Below are positions 38,156 through 48,302 of a stretch of DNA of 64,000 nt, in pieces. Each line of letters starts with the position of its first letter. Within the stretch, counting starts at the first letter, position 1. Below the pieces are notes generated by a model. It was not told the DNA's origin and did no database searches. It saw nothing but the letters and a program-made list of their open reading frames with translations. The position numbers and the translations under genes were made by a program. Location of the stretch: assembly GCF_004348985.1 (NCBI RefSeq), contig NZ_SMKW01000001.1, positions 248,001 to 312,000 of the forward strand. Reading direction: 5' to 3'. The stretch is from Saccharopolyspora elongata. Its GTDB lineage: Bacteria; Actinomycetota; Actinomycetes; Mycobacteriales; Pseudonocardiaceae.

Positions 38156-39320
38156 GTCGCACCTCGCCTTCGCGGACGTCGAATCGGGCGCCGGCGAGCT
38201 CCGGCGGCACGTCCTCCGCCACCGCCGCGGTCACCAGCACCTGCTCGGCGCCGGCGACCAGGTCGGCCAGCCGAGCCCGACGGCGGCGGTCGAGCTCGGC
38301 GAAGACGTCGTCCAGGATCAACACCGGCTCCGCGCCATCTTCGGTGAGCAGGTGGTAGGAAGCCAGCCGCAACGCCAGTACGAAGGACCAAGATTCTCCG
38401 TGGCTGGCGTATCCCTTCGCGGGCAGGTCGCCGAGCAGCAGTTCCAGGTCGTCGCGATGCGGCCCGACCAACGACACGCCGCGCTCGAGCTCCTGCGGCC
38501 GGACCCGCTCCAGCTCGGTGAGCAGGGCCGATTCCAGTTCGGCCGAGTCGGCGGCCTTGCCCAGCGGTACGCCGTAACCGGCGGGAAGCGACTCGCCGAG
38601 GCTGCTGCGGTAGCGGACGTCGGCCACCCGGACGGACGGCAAGGTGGCCTCGTCGGTGGCAGCGACGTTGGCATATGCACTGGTCACGTGCGGTGCGATG
38701 GCGGCGACCAGGTCGAGCCGGCCGGCCAGCAGCTCGGCGCCGCAGCGGGCCAGGTGGCCGTCCCAGACCTCCAGCGTCCGCACGTCCGCCGCCCCGCCGC
38801 CCCGCCGCGCCGCGCCCGCGGACTTCAGCAGGGCACTGCGCTGCTTGAGCACCCGGTCGTAGTCGGCGCGGACGCCCGCGTACCGGGGCGATCGCGAGAC
38901 CAGCAGGTCGTCCATGAACCGGCGGCGCTCGCCCGGATCGCCGCGGACGATCGAGAGGTCCTCCGGCGCGAACAGCACGGTGCGCAGGATGCCGAGCACG
39001 TCGCGCGGCTTCGCGACGGCGCCGCGGTTGATCCGTGCGCGGTTGGCCTTGCCCGGCGTGATCTCCAGCTCGACCAGCAGCTCACGCCCGCTGTTGACCA
39101 CGGCGGCCCGCACCACCGCGCGCGCCGCGCCGTCGCGGACCAGCGGCGCATCGGTGGCGACGCGGTGCGAGCCGAGGGTCGCGACGTACCCGATCGCCTC
39201 GACCAGGTTCGTCTTGCCCTGTCCGTTGGACCCGACCAGCACGGTGATGCCCGGCTCCAGGGCCAGGTCGGCGTGCGGCCAGGACCGGAAGTCGGTCACT
39301 TGCAGATGACGGACGTACAC
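38145..39320 (-). CDS. recF: DNA replication and repair protein RecF
   Basis: A 391-residue SMC-like ATPase. [18 protein letters not shown] opens it, with Walker [18 protein letters not shown], signature [20 protein letters not shown] and [11 protein letters not shown], and Walker [19 protein letters not shown]. RecF helps load RecA at gaps. GTG at 39318-39320 sits exactly at the conserved N-terminus. Same direction as dnaN-gnd upstream. Confidence 0.97.
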
Positions 39321-39517
39321 GACGATCCAACTTAGAGGTCGGCCCGCGCCGACCGGAGCCCTGCTGCCCCAGTCGGTCGGTGAGGTGGAGCGAACGGCCT
39401 GTTCGCCACGTTCTACGAGGTCAACGGTCCGTTCACACCAGGTCGGCAGGTGGTCCTGCGCGGCCGAACGGAACGTTCGCACCGGAATAACGGCGCCGAG
39501 CGGCCGTCGACCTGCAT

Positions 39518-39605
39518 CTGGCGATTTGTCGACAAGGCGATCTGGCGATGTGTGCCCCTTCGCGGACCGGGGAGATTTGTCGACAAATCGACCCGACCCG
39601 CGAAG
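39518..39605. repeat. GATTTGTCGACAAATC palindrome and half copy
   Basis: A perfect 16-bp palindrome lies at 39574-39589, nested inside CCTTCGCGG/CCGCGAAGG outer arms (about 39558-39606), and GCGATTTGTCGACAAGGCGA occurs 53 bp earlier. Placed between the stop of gnd and the start of recF; it could be an operator or terminator. Confidence 0.5.
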
Positions 39606-39612
39606 GCCGCGA

Positions 39613-40500
39613 TCAGTCCTCGGTCTTCTGCACGGCGTGGCCGCCGAACTGGTTGCGCAGCGCCGCGACCGCCTTCATCGCCGGCGAGTCCTCCTGCCGC
39701 GAGGCGAACCGCGCGAACAGCGAGGCGGTGATCACCGGGGTGGGCACGGCGTTGTTGATCGACTCCTCGACCGTCCACCGGCCCTCGCCGGAGTCGCTGA
39801 CGTAGCCGCGCAGCTCGGCCAGCTCCGGGTCCTCCTCCAGCGCGCGGACCAGCAGGTCCAGCAGCCAGGAGCGGACCACGGTGCCGCGGCTCCACGCCTT
39901 GATCGTCTCCGGCACGTTGGTGACCACGTCCGACGCGGACAGCAGTTCGAAGCCCTCGGCGTAGGCCTGCATCAGGCCGTACTCGATGCCGTTGTGCACC
40001 ATCTTCGCGTAGTGCCCGGCACCCACCGGGCCGGCGTGCGCGAAGCCCTCCTCGCGCGGCCCCTCCGGGCGCAGCGCGTCGAAGATCGGCATGGCGCGCT
40101 CGACGTCCTCGGCGTCGCCACCGGCCATCAGGCCGTAGCCGTTCTTGGCGCCCCACACCCCGCCGGAGACCCCGACGTCGAGGTACTTGATGCCGTGCTC
40201 GGCGAGCAGCGCCGCGTTGGCCTGGTCGTCGGTGAACTTCGAGTTGCCGCCCTCGATCACCAGGTCACCGGCGGACAGCAGCCCGGCCAGCTCCTCGACC
40301 GTCTGACGGGTCGGGTCGCCGTGCGGCACCATGATCCAGACGATCCGCGGGCCGGCCAGCTTCTGCACCAGCTCCGCGATCGACGCGACATCGCTGACGT
40401 CCGGGTTGCGGTCGTAACCGACGACGTCGTGACCGGCGGCGCGCAGCCGCTCACGCATGTTGAAACCCATTCGGCCGAGACCGACAAGTCCGAGTTGCAC
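39613..40500 (-). CDS. gnd: 6-phosphogluconate dehydrogenase, short NAD-type (GndA/YqeC-like)
   Basis: A 295-residue enzyme, shorter than the 470-residue NADP form. [18 protein letters not shown] carries the dinucleotide motif, [14 protein letters not shown] and [20 protein letters not shown] the substrate loop, [20 protein letters not shown] the catalytic lysine and GCW-like VHNGIEY motif. It oxidatively decarboxylates 6-phosphogluconate to ribulose-5-phosphate. GTG at 40498-40500 with GAGGGAGA upstream. Its location between dnaN and recF is standard in actinobacteria. Confidence 0.93.
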   Translation of the reverse strand: MQLGLVGLGRMGFNMRERLRAAGHDVVGYDRNPDVSDVASIAELVQKLAGPRIVWIMVPHGDPTRQTVEELAGLLSAGDLVIEGGNSKFTDDQANAALLAEHGIKYLDVGVSGGVWGAKNGYGLMAGGDAEDVERAMPIFDALRPEGPREEGFAHAGPVGAGHYAKMVHNGIEYGLMQAYAEGFELLSASDVVTNVPETIKAWSRGTVVRSWLLDLLVRALEEDPELAELRGYVSDSGEGRWTVEESINNAVPTPVITASLFARFASRQEDSPAMKAVAALRNQFGGHAVQKTED

Positions 40501-40653
40501 CGGATCTCCCTCTGCGAGCTGTGTATCGACTGGTTGGTCGGCGCGGGTGGCCGGCCGCGGGGTGAGGACCTTCACCAGCTGAATCGATCCGACCGGAGCC
40601 TAGCCATCGGTGGCCGCGGCTCCGGCCGGGCAGTGCGCCGGATGTGACCCAGA

Positions 40654-41778
40654 TCAGCCCGGGAGGCGGACCGGCATCAGGAGGTAGAGGTAGCCCTCCG
40701 CCACTTCGCCATCCTCGCCGACCGGCTTGACCAGCGCGGGGCGGTTGGCGGTCGTGAACTGCAGCTGGGCGCGTTCGGTCTTCATCGCGCCCAGGCCGTC
40801 GAGCAGGTAGCCCGGGTTGAACGCGATGGTCAGCGGCTCGCCGGAAAGCTCGATCGCGAGCTCTTCCTCGGCGCTGCCCTCGTCGTCGCCGCCGGCGGTC
40901 AGCCGCAGCACCCGGTCGGAGAACTCCAGCCGCACCTGGGTGCCGCGCTCGGCGACCAGCGACACGCGCTTGATCGCCTCGACCAGCGGGGCGACGTCGA
41001 CGTTGGCGGTCACCGCGCTCTCGGCGGGCAGCAGCTGGCGGTACTTCGGGAACTCGGCGTCGAGCAGCCGGGTGGTGTTGCGGCGCGTGGTCCCGGACAG
41101 CCCGAGCAGGCCGTCGCCGGAAGCCAGCGAGATCTCCACCTTGCTGCCGCCGGCGCCCAGCGTCTTCGCCGAGTCGGCGAGCGTCTTGGCCGGGACGAGC
41201 ACCGCGGTGTCGTCCATCGAGGTGCCCGGCTCCCAGGTGATCTCGCGCATCGCCAAGCGGAACCGGTCGGTGGCGACCATGGTCAGCTTGTCGTTGTTGA
41301 TCTCCATCCGGATGCCGGTGAGCATCGGCAGCGTGTCGTCCTTGCCGGCCGCCACCGCGACCTGGCCGACGGCCTCGCTGAACAGATCGCCCGGGACCGA
41401 ACCGGCGTGCTCGGGCATCGCGGGCAGTTCCGGGTAGTCCTCGACCGGCATGGTCGGCAGGCTGAACCGGGAGCTGCCGCAGGTGATGGTGACGCGGGAG
41501 CCGTCGACGGTGAGCTCCACCGGACGGGCCGGGAGCGCCTTGGTGATGTCGGCCAGCAGCCGCCCGGAAACGAGGGTGCGCCCGCTGTTGTCGATCGCGG
41601 CGTCGATGGTGACCTGGGCCGAGACCTCGTAGTCGAACCCGGAGATGGTCAGCGCCTCTCCGGAACTCGCGTCGAGCAGCACCCCGCCCAGCACCGGAAC
41701 CGGTGGCCGTGACGGCAGGCTGCGCGCGACCCAGGCGACGGCGTCGGCGAGACCGTCACGTTCCACGCGGATCTTCAT
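40654..41778 (-). CDS. dnaN: DNA polymerase III beta sliding clamp
   Basis: A 374-residue clamp of three repeated domains. [20 protein letters not shown] starts it; [49 protein letters not shown] and [14 protein letters not shown] mark the domains; it ends [12 protein letters not shown], the hydrophobic peptide-binding tail. ATG at 41776-41778 with GAAAGGA upstream. First gene left of oriC. Confidence 0.97.
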   Translation of the reverse strand: MKIRVERDGLADAVAWVARSLPSRPPVPVLGGVLLDASSGEALTISGFDYEVSAQVTIDAAIDNSGRTLVSGRLLADITKALPARPVELTVDGSRVTITCGSSRFSLPTMPVEDYPELPAMPEHAGSVPGDLFSEAVGQVAVAAGKDDTLPMLTGIRMEINNDKLTMVATDRFRLAMREITWEPGTSMDDTAVLVPAKTLADSAKTLGAGGSKVEISLASGDGLLGLSGTTRRNTTRLLDAEFPKYRQLLPAESAVTANVDVAPLVEAIKRVSLVAERGTQVRLEFSDRVLRLTAGGDDEGSAEEELAIELSGEPLTIAFNPGYLLDGLGAMKTERAQLQFTTANRPALVKPVGEDGEVAEGYLYLLMPVRLPG

Positions 41779-42500
41779 GGGTGTCCTTTCGGTTCCAGCC
41801 GTGGCTCGGCTGCCGAGAACTGTGTGTCGAGCTGGAGCGAAGCAGCTCATCGGGTCGTTGTGCCTCGTGTCCCCGCAATGAGGGCGAAGCGATCCCCCAC
41901 GAGCGCCGTGCACGCGAAGTTCGGCCCGAGCTCGACCCGGAGTTCACGCCGGCGGCCTCCGCGGGAGTTCCACCGTAGAGCGTGCGACGCGATCTCCGCA
42001 TCCGGGTCCGAGCAGTTCGTCAGGCCGTGCTGGCGGTCCGGGCGGAGTTGTCCACTTATCCACCGAGCCTTCTTCTCTTTTTCTTTTTTCTTCAAAGAGA
42101 AGAAATGAGAGCAGTAGTAGTAAGGGCTGTGAGTTGTGGGGACAAGTGGCGTTTGGGCTGGTCGGGTGGCGTGGTCGGGTGTGGATGAGCACGGGATGTA
42201 ACCGGGGACTACGGCAACCGGGTGGTGGACAACTTCTGCCCCACCTCCATCAGTCCACAACCATCCCCAGTTGTCCACAGTTCCATCCACAGTTGTCGAC
42301 CCAGTTGTACCCATCCCCTGCGGGTTTTGGGCCCCTCCACCGATCGGGCTGTGGGCAAAGCTGTGAGAGCGTTGTGGTCAACCCGGCTCCGCTCTGTGGG
42401 CAGACGGCTTCAACTTGTGCACAGCTTGTGGATGGATTGGGGAAAACTCCAGGTCAGGCCTGGGGATGGAAAATCTGTGGACAGCCAGCGCTCCGGTGGA
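41779..42500. other. origin of replication oriC
   Basis: Between dnaN and dnaA lies a 1419-bp gene-free region. DnaA-box sequences: TTGTCCACT 42048-42056, TTATCCACC 42056-42064, GGTGGACAA 42224-42232, TTGTCCACA 42271-42279 (perfect), TGTGGGCAA 42350-42358, TTGTGCACA 42415-42423, TGTGGACAG 42476-42484. An AT-rich tract of T and C (42068-42125) with an 11-bp inverted repeat (TTCTTCTCTTT/AAAGAGAAGAA at 42070-42080 and 42094-42104) is the best candidate for the unwinding element. Confidence 0.85.
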
Positions 42501-43090
42501 CTTTTTTGCCGGAGGGGTGAGGCGAAGACCACCCCGGTCCCCAGAAAAGTTCGGCGCGCCAACCTCTTCCACAACTGCGGAGCGCGCTTGATCGACCTCG
42601 GAACGTGGTGATTTGCTGTCCTGGCGCGGCCGGCGACGGCTCGATGCGCGCGCTTCGCGGCCTCCGGAGCCCGGCGCGGAACCCGAAGTTTTCTGCCAGA
42701 GCGGTCTGATCCGGGCCGGGCGGCCCAACAGAAACATCTCGCTGCCCCCGGCGGACCCCGAAGATCCCCTTCGAGCCCCGAGGCGACTCGAGGGGCGCGC
42801 TGCCATGCACGCCCGGATGCCGCCCCGCTGCGGGCTCGCCGGCGGCTCGCCGGACCGACGCCCTACAACGCTCGGCCGGAGAGCTTTCTGTTGACGGGGG
42901 TGGCTCGCGGCGGGGTGGGGTGGCAGAAAGATTCGCCGCGCGAGCCGAAGGGAATCACACCGGGAACCCCGAGATAGCCCGGCACAGGCCATCTGAGCGG
43001 GTCGACCCCTCTGACCTGGGCAGAAGCCGAGGATCCAGGCGAAGGTGGCTCGTTACCTCTTTTTCGCAAGAGCAACCGCCGCCGCGAAGC
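42500..43090. other. gene-free region between oriC boxes and dnaA
   Basis: Roughly 600 bp without a gene, further DnaA boxes or clear terminators by eye. It has high GC and short hairpins such as CTTCGAGCCCCGAGGCGACTCGAG. Open frames on both strands do not resemble proteins. Confidence 0.4.
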
Positions 43091-43094
43091 TCAA

Positions 43095-43182
43095 CTCGAC
43101 ACGTCGTACGTAAGTCGGGGATCCCGGGGTCGAGAAGGCCTCTGAAGTTCCGCTACTTGCACCGCTACGCAGAAGAACCCCA
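43095..43182 (+). repeat. dispersed intergenic repeat, truncated long form
   Basis: GTACGTAAGTCGGGGATCCC and GGTCGAGAAGGCCTCTGAAGTTCC followed by GCTACTTGCACCGCTACGCAG match the right half of the long repeat; the left half is missing. It ends about 20 bp from the dnaA stop. Confidence 0.6.
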
Positions 43183-43197
43183 GATTCCTTTAAAGAA

Positions 43198-44907
43198 TCA
43201 GCGGGACTGCTGCTTGATGCGGGCGGTGAGCTCCTGGACGTGCTCGTACACGCGGCGCCGCTCCGCCATCTCCTTGCGGATCTTCTTGTCCGCGTACATC
43301 ACCGTGGTGTGGTCGCGGCCGCCGAAGTACTGGCCGATCTTCGGCAGCGACGAGTCGGTCAGCTCCCGGCACAGGTACATCGCGATCTGCCTGGCCTGCG
43401 CCAGCGCCTTGGTCTTGCCCGGGCCGCACAGGTCGTCGATGGTCACGCTGAAGTAGTCCGCGGTCACGGCCATGATCGTCGGCGCCGTGATCTCCGGGGT
43501 CTGCGAGTCCGGGATCAGGTCGCGCAGCACGATCTCGGCCAGCTGCAGGTCGACCGGCTGCCGGTTCAGCGACGCGAACGCCGTGACCCGGATCAGCGCG
43601 CCCTCCAGCTCGCGGATGTTGCGCTCGATCCGGGACGCGATGAACTCCAGCACGTCGGCCGGCGCGTTCATCCGGTCCTGGGCGGCCTTCTTGCGCAGGA
43701 TCGCGATCCGCGTCTCCAGCTCGGGCGGCTGGATATCGGTGATCAGGCCCCACTCGAACCGGGTGCGCAGGCGGTCCTCCAGGGTCCGCAGCCCCTTCGG
43801 CGGCCGGTCAGAGGACACCACGATCTGCTTGTTCGAGTTGTGCAGGGTGTTGAAGGTGTGGAAGAACTCCTCCTGGGTGCCTTCCTTGCCCTCCAGGAAC
43901 TGGATGTCGTCCACCAGCAGCACGTCGACGTCGCGGTACCGGCGCTGGAACGCCACCTGCCGGTCGTCGCGCAGCGAGTTGATGAAGTCGTTGGTGAATT
44001 CCTCGGTGGACACGTAGCGGACGCGCATCCCGGGGAACAGCCGCTGGGTGTAGTGCCCGACCGCGTGCAGCAGGTGCGTCTTGCCGAGCCCGGACTCGCC
44101 CCAGATGAACAGCGGGTTGTACGCGCGGGCCGGCGCTTCCGCCGCGGCGACGGCGGCGGCGTGCGCGAACCGGTTCGAGGAGCCGATGACGAACGTGTCG
44201 AAGGTGTACTTCGCGTTCAGCCTGGTCTGCGAGGTCGGCGGCGCGTGCTTCGGCGCGGTGAACGGCTGGCCCTGCGGCGGCTCGCCCCGGCCGAAGGTCG
44301 GCCAGATCTCGTTGCCGTTCTCCTCGGCTTCCGGCTCGGGCGCGCTCTCCGGCTCGGCATCCGCCTCGTCGGCCTCCAGCGGCTGCGGGACGTCGCCACC
44401 CGGCCACTTGAACTCGGCGGTCGGGAAGTCGATCTCGGGTTTCGGGTCCGGCGCGGCGTGCCGCCCTTCGACGACGGGCGGGATCGAGCCGGTGTGCGCG
44501 GTGTGGCCGAACGCGTCGGTGCCCCGGCCGAAGCTCGTCGCGGGGACGTAACCGGGCGTGGGCTGATCGGCGCCGGGCGGGGCGGCGCGGCCGGACCAGG
44601 AGTCGGCCGGCGCGGGCGCCGCGACCGGGCGGGTGGGCGCGGGAACCGCGGTGTCCACCTTCACCGCGAGCGATACGGCGCGGCCGAGGCGGCGCGACAG
44701 CGCGTCGGTGATCGGATCGCGCAGGGCGCGCTCGATGGCTTCCTTGGCGAAATCACTGGGCGCGGCGAGCAGCGCGGTCCCGTCCAGCAGCCCGATCGGC
44801 CGGGTCACCCGCATCCAGGCGCGCTGCTGTGGTGAGAGGGTGCCGGAGGACAGCTCCTGCACCACCTCTTCCCAAACTCGACCGAGATCGGATTGGTGGT
44901 CGGACAC
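43198..44907 (-). CDS. dnaA: chromosomal replication initiator DnaA
   Basis: A 569-residue initiator. Domain I (1-90) contains [20 protein letters not shown]; domain II is a long acidic, Pro-rich linker; domain III is AAA+ with [17 protein letters not shown] (Walker A) and [16 protein letters not shown] (Walker B); domain IV ends with [20 protein letters not shown] and [16 protein letters not shown], the DnaA-box-binding helix. GTG at 44905-44907 with GGGGAGCAAGG upstream; a longer upstream frame is not coding. Upstream DnaA boxes suggest autoregulation. Confidence 0.98.
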   Translation of the reverse strand: MSDHQSDLGRVWEEVVQELSSGTLSPQQRAWMRVTRPIGLLDGTALLAAPSDFAKEAIERALRDPITDALSRRLGRAVSLAVKVDTAVPAPTRPVAAPAPADSWSGRAAPPGADQPTPGYVPATSFGRGTDAFGHTAHTGSIPPVVEGRHAAPDPKPEIDFPTAEFKWPGGDVPQPLEADEADAEPESAPEPEAEENGNEIWPTFGRGEPPQGQPFTAPKHAPPTSQTRLNAKYTFDTFVIGSSNRFAHAAAVAAAEAPARAYNPLFIWGESGLGKTHLLHAVGHYTQRLFPGMRVRYVSTEEFTNDFINSLRDDRQVAFQRRYRDVDVLLVDDIQFLEGKEGTQEEFFHTFNTLHNSNKQIVVSSDRPPKGLRTLEDRLRTRFEWGLITDIQPPELETRIAILRKKAAQDRMNAPADVLEFIASRIERNIRELEGALIRVTAFASLNRQPVDLQLAEIVLRDLIPDSQTPEITAPTIMAVTADYFSVTIDDLCGPGKTKALAQARQIAMYLCRELTDSSLPKIGQYFGGRDHTTVMYADKKIRKEMAERRRVYEHVQELTARIKQQSR

Positions 44908-45513
44908 CGCCTTGCTCCCCTCCCCTCGCTCGCGCAGCCCCCGGTGCGGTCCCGGGGCCTGGCTCCCACGATGCTCGGGCGCGTTCGGTGTCACGGGACA
45001 GTGGGGCCAGACTCCTGTGGACACCTGTTCGAGCAGGTGTCCACAGAGTTGTCCACAACTTGTGTATGAAGGTACGGCAGGCCGGTCCGGTGATCCCCCC
45101 TGGGGCCGTCGTACCGCTGCGATCCAGGTCAGGGCCTCCCCACAGAGTCCGGTGCTCCCACCCACCGGTCCGCGAATCGCAGGGGGGCACGCTAACAAGG
45201 TCACGCCACGCTTACAAGCGAGTCCCGGAGATGCCAGGAAGATCGCGATGTGGCAGCCTGTTGGCCGTCGGCGCGGGCTGTCGCTTCCACATGACGACCC
45301 CGGTTAAGCGCCCCTCGTCGCCAGTGCGTACCCTCGTACAGTCCCCCGCTTCCTGAGCGGGCATGTCGCTGCGCCGAGATTCCGGCGCCGTGCACCGCTC
45401 GGTGTTGCCGATCGCCGCACGTCCGGCGACTGCGGCTCGCGAGGCAGGGACACCTTGACCGAACCGTGGTTCACCGTGGCCATCGGTGCCTGTAGTAACC
45501 GGGAGATCCGACC
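44908..45513. promoter_or_regulatory. dnaA/rpmH divergent control region with DnaA boxes
   Basis: TGTGGACAC (45016-45024), GTGTCCACA (45037-45045) and TTGTCCACA (45049-45057, perfect) cluster about 110-150 bp upstream of dnaA, the usual site of dnaA autoregulation. The rest of the 606-bp gap must hold the rpmH-rnpA promoters, but I could not identify them with confidence. Confidence 0.6.
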
Positions 45514-45657
45514 GTGAGCAAGGGCAAGCGCACTTTCCAGCCGAACAACCGCCGCCGTGCCAGGAAGCACGGGTTCCGGCTGCGCATGCGCACTCGGGCC
45601 GGCCGGGCCATCGTGGCCTCGCGCCGTCGCCGGGGTCGCGCGCAGCTGACTGCCTGA
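45514..45657 (+). CDS. rpmH: 50S ribosomal protein L34
   Basis: A 47-residue protein, too short for many gene finders: [19 protein letters not shown], then [20 protein letters not shown], the invariant L34 sequence. GTG start at 45514 with GGGAGA upstream. It begins the rpmH-rnpA-yidD-yidC-jag-rsmG operon divergent from dnaA. Confidence 0.98.
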   Translation: MSKGKRTFQPNNRRRARKHGFRLRMRTRAGRAIVASRRRRGRAQLTA

Positions 45658-45669
45658 TCGCGTCCGGCC

Positions 45670-46116
45670 GTGCTTCCCGCGGCAGCCCGGCTGACCAAGA
45701 ACCAGGAGTTCCGCCTGGTGGTCCGTCGTGGTCGTCGGGCCGGTCGGTCCCGCTTGGTGGTCCACGTTCTACGTGCGGACCAGGCACGGGACCTCGGTTC
45801 GCACCGCACCGGCGAGGCCTTACCGGAAGCCGAGGCGAATACGGCACCCACCCGGAAATCGGATATCACGACCCGGGTGGGTTTTGTCGTGAGCAAGGCC
45901 GTGGGCACGGCGGTGATCCGGCACCGGGTCACCCGCCGCCTCCGGCACCTGATGCGCGACCTCCTGCCCGCGTTGCCCGCTGGCACACTGGTGGTGGTCC
46001 GCGCCCTGCCACCGGCAGCAGGTGCGTCCAGCCGTGAACTCGGTGCGGACCTCGACGCGGCGCTGCGCAAGCTCCGCGTCATCGCCCCCGATGTTCCGGC
46101 GACGGGTTCCAGGTGA
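45670..46116 (+). CDS. rnpA: ribonuclease P protein component
   Basis: A 148-residue protein. [20 protein letters not shown] is the N-terminal substrate region and [20 protein letters not shown] with [14 protein letters not shown] the RNR-like RNA-binding motif. It aids the RNase P RNA in 5' tRNA maturation. GTG start 12 bp after rpmH; the stop overlaps yidD. An insertion of about 20 residues before RVGFVVSK is typical of actinobacteria. Confidence 0.95.
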   Translation: MLPAAARLTKNQEFRLVVRRGRRAGRSRLVVHVLRADQARDLGSHRTGEALPEAEANTAPTRKSDITTRVGFVVSKAVGTAVIRHRVTRRLRHLMRDLLPALPAGTLVVVRALPPAAGASSRELGADLDAALRKLRVIAPDVPATGSR

Positions 46117-46442
46117 TGGCTCCGGACGAGCAGCAGGACGACAGGCTCCGCGCCCCCGCTCGGCGCCCGAGCCCGCTCGCCTGGGTGCTGCTCGGTCCGG
46201 TGCACGTCTACCGCAAGGTGATCTCGCCACTTCTGCCGCCTTCGTGCCGGTTCTACCCGAGCTGCAGCACCTATGCGGTCGAGGCGCTCACCGTGCACGG
46301 CCTGTTCCGCGGCGGCTGGTTGACGTTGCGCAGATTGCTGCGCTGCGGCCCCTGGCACCCTGGAGGCCTGGACCCGGTCCCACCGCCCCGTGAGCGGTCC
46401 GCGGCGGGTGGCCGCGTACCCGAGAAACCTGCCGAGGAGTAG
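46113..46442 (+). CDS. yidD: membrane insertion efficiency factor YidD
   Basis: A 109-residue protein. [34 protein letters not shown] and [19 protein letters not shown] carry the conserved cysteines and GPWxxGG motif of YidD. It assists YidC-dependent membrane insertion. GTG 46113 or ATG 46116 may start it; both overlap the rnpA stop. Confidence 0.95.
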   Translation: MMAPDEQQDDRLRAPARRPSPLAWVLLGPVHVYRKVISPLLPPSCRFYPSCSTYAVEALTVHGLFRGGWLTLRRLLRCGPWHPGGLDPVPPPRERSAAGGRVPEKPAEE

Positions 46443-46447
46443 CCCGC

Positions 46448-47380
46448 GTGCTGGACTTCATCTACTACCCGGTGTCGGCCATCCTGTGGTTCTGGCACAA
46501 GGTGTTCGGCTTCGTGCTGGATCCGGCCAGCGGCTACGCCTGGGCACTGGCGGTCATCTTCCTGGTCTTCACGCTGCGCGCGCTGCTGTTCAAGCCGTTC
46601 GTGCACCAGGTGCGGTCGATGAAGAAGATGCAGGAGTTCGCGCCGCAGATCCGCGAGCTGCAGGCCAAGCACGGCGACGACCGGCAGAAGCTGGCCGCCG
46701 AGATGCAGAAGCTGCAAGCCGAGCAGGGCTTCAACCCGCTCAGCGGCTGCCTGCCGATCCTGGTCCAGGTCCCGGTGTTCATCGGGCTCTTCCAGGTGCT
46801 CAACGGGTTCAAGCCGGGCGCGCCCTCGAACTACATCTTCAACGCCGACGACGTCGCCTCGTTCGTGGCGGCCGACCTGTTCGGCGCCAAGCTGTCGAAC
46901 ACCATCAGCCAGGCCCCCGAGGTGCTCGCGACGTTCGGCACGGCCCGCTGGGACATGATGCTGGTCGGCGTGCCGCTGATGATCGCCGCCGCGATCGCCA
47001 CGCACTTCACCGCGCGCCACTCGGTGCAGCGGCAGACCGCGGACGCCGCGGCGAACCCGCAGACGGCGATCATGAACCGGATGACGTTGTGGATCTTCCC
47101 GATGTTCGCGATCATCGGTGGTCCGTTCCTGCCGCTGGCCATTCTGATCTACTGGCTGGCCAACAACTTCTGGACGCTGGGTCAGCAGCGGGTGGTGTAC
47201 AGCCGGATCGACCGCGAGGAGGCTGCGCTGGCCGGCGCGCCCGCGGTCGTCGAATCCACCGCGGTGGAGACCGACACCACGCGCAGCGCGGACCCGGTGG
47301 CCAAGGACGAACCCGGTGAGATCCCCGGGGTGATCGAAGACCGCTCTCGCGACGCGGACAAGCCGGGCGAGTCCCGCTGA
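46448..47380 (+). CDS. yidC: membrane protein insertase YidC
   Basis: A 310-residue membrane protein of the Oxa1 family. The first helix includes YYPVSAILWFWHKVFGFV, and the core has ALAVIFLVFTLRALLFKPFV, EQGFNPLSGCLPILVQVPVF and RMTLWIFPMFAIIGGPFLPL, with the conserved positive groove arginine. The tail is acidic and hydrophilic. It inserts and folds inner-membrane proteins. GTG start with GAGGAG upstream. Confidence 0.96.
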   Translation: MLDFIYYPVSAILWFWHKVFGFVLDPASGYAWALAVIFLVFTLRALLFKPFVHQVRSMKKMQEFAPQIRELQAKHGDDRQKLAAEMQKLQAEQGFNPLSGCLPILVQVPVFIGLFQVLNGFKPGAPSNYIFNADDVASFVAADLFGAKLSNTISQAPEVLATFGTARWDMMLVGVPLMIAAAIATHFTARHSVQRQTADAAANPQTAIMNRMTLWIFPMFAIIGGPFLPLAILIYWLANNFWTLGQQRVVYSRIDREEAALAGAPAVVESTAVETDTTRSADPVAKDEPGEIPGVIEDRSRDADKPGESR

Positions 47381-47412
47381 ATTCGTCGCGAACCCTGGAG
47401 AGGAGACACCCA

Positions 47413-47961
47413 GTGTCCGAAACCGTGCAGGAGTCGAGCCCGTCCGCGGCCGAACCCCAGAACGAAGAGACCGCCGAGAAGTCCGAGGTGTCGAACACCG
47501 AGGCGCTCCTGGTGCAGGAGGGCGACATCGCGGGTGACTACCTCGAGCGGCTGCTCGACCTGCTGGACTACGACGGGGACATCGACCTCGACGTGGAGGC
47601 AGGCCGTGCGGTGGTGAGCATCGACGGCGGCGAAGACCTGGAGAAGCTGGTCGGCAGCCGCGGTCAGGTGCTGGAGTCGCTGCAGGAGCTGACTCGGCTC
47701 GCGGTGCAGCAGGAGACCGGCGTCCGCAGCCGACTGATGCTGGACGTCGCCGGCTGGCGGGCGGGCCGTCGGCAGGAGCTGACGGAGCTCGGGCGGTCGA
47801 CCGCCGAGGGCGTGCTGGAGAGCGGCAAGGAGGCGCGACTGCGCCCGATGACCCCGTTCGAGCGGAAGATCATCCACGACGCGGTCGCGGCCGTCGACGG
47901 TGTCCACAGCGAGAGTGAAGGCGAAGAGCCCAACCGCAAGGTCGTCGTCTTCAAGAGCTAA
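47413..47961 (+). CDS. jag: Jag/KhpB-type R3H-KH RNA-binding protein
   Basis: A 182-residue protein. After an acidic N-terminus, the KH-like domain shows DYDGDIDLDVEAGRAVVSID and KLVGSRGQVLESLQELTRLA, then the R3H domain ends RPMTPFERKIIHDAVAAVDG. These proteins bind RNA and influence cell elongation and division. GTG start, co-transcribed after yidC. Ends eight bases before a dispersed repeat. Confidence 0.94.
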   Translation: MSETVQESSPSAAEPQNEETAEKSEVSNTEALLVQEGDIAGDYLERLLDLLDYDGDIDLDVEAGRAVVSIDGGEDLEKLVGSRGQVLESLQELTRLAVQQETGVRSRLMLDVAGWRAGRRQELTELGRSTAEGVLESGKEARLRPMTPFERKIIHDAVAAVDGVHSESEGEEPNRKVVVFKS

Positions 47962-47968
47962 GAGAATG

Positions 47969-48040
47969 GACGGCTCGTTCTGCGTGGCGGTGCGGGTGCC
48001 GGCTGCGAGGGCGGGCCAAGCGGCTGCGCCGCTTGCGAAT
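47969..48040 (-). repeat. dispersed intergenic repeat, short form
   Basis: GGCTCGTTCTGCGTGGCGGTGCGGGT joined directly to GGCTGCGAGGGCGGGCCAAGCGGCTGCGCCGCTTGCG; the central hairpin is missing. It begins eight bases after the jag stop. Confidence 0.7.
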
Positions 48041-48147
48041 GGCTCGGGTGGCATCTGGTTGAGCTTCGCAGTTGCGGTTGGTTGAACTGAATATCCTGAT
48101 CCGGTGCTCCTGTCCGATACGGCAGGAGCACCGGTGTGTTTGGGTCG

Positions 48148-48163
48148 TGTTCCACGTGAAACA
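48148..48163. other. parS site 1
   Basis: TGTTCCACGTGAAACA, one base from the consensus TGTTTCACGTGAAACA bound by ParB; upstream of rsmG and the parAB genes. Confidence 0.9.
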
Positions 48164-48212
48164 TCGTCGAACGCGGCACCCCTCCCCGCCGGCCTGCGAG
48201 CCCGAAGCGGTG

Positions 48213-48228
48213 GGTTTCACGTGAAACG
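48213..48228. other. parS site 2
   Basis: GGTTTCACGTGAAACG contains the perfect 14-base core GTTTCACGTGAAAC. Confidence 0.92.
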
Positions 48229-48281
48229 TGGGTTGATGCTTGGCTGCGGAGCGCAATCCGGCAGGCTTAGGTCAGACACCT

Positions 48282-48297
48282 GGTTCCACGTGAAACA
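48282..48297. other. parS site 3
   Basis: GGTTCCACGTGAAACA, two bases from consensus, just before rsmG. Confidence 0.88.
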
Positions 48298-48302
48298 TCG
48301 GG

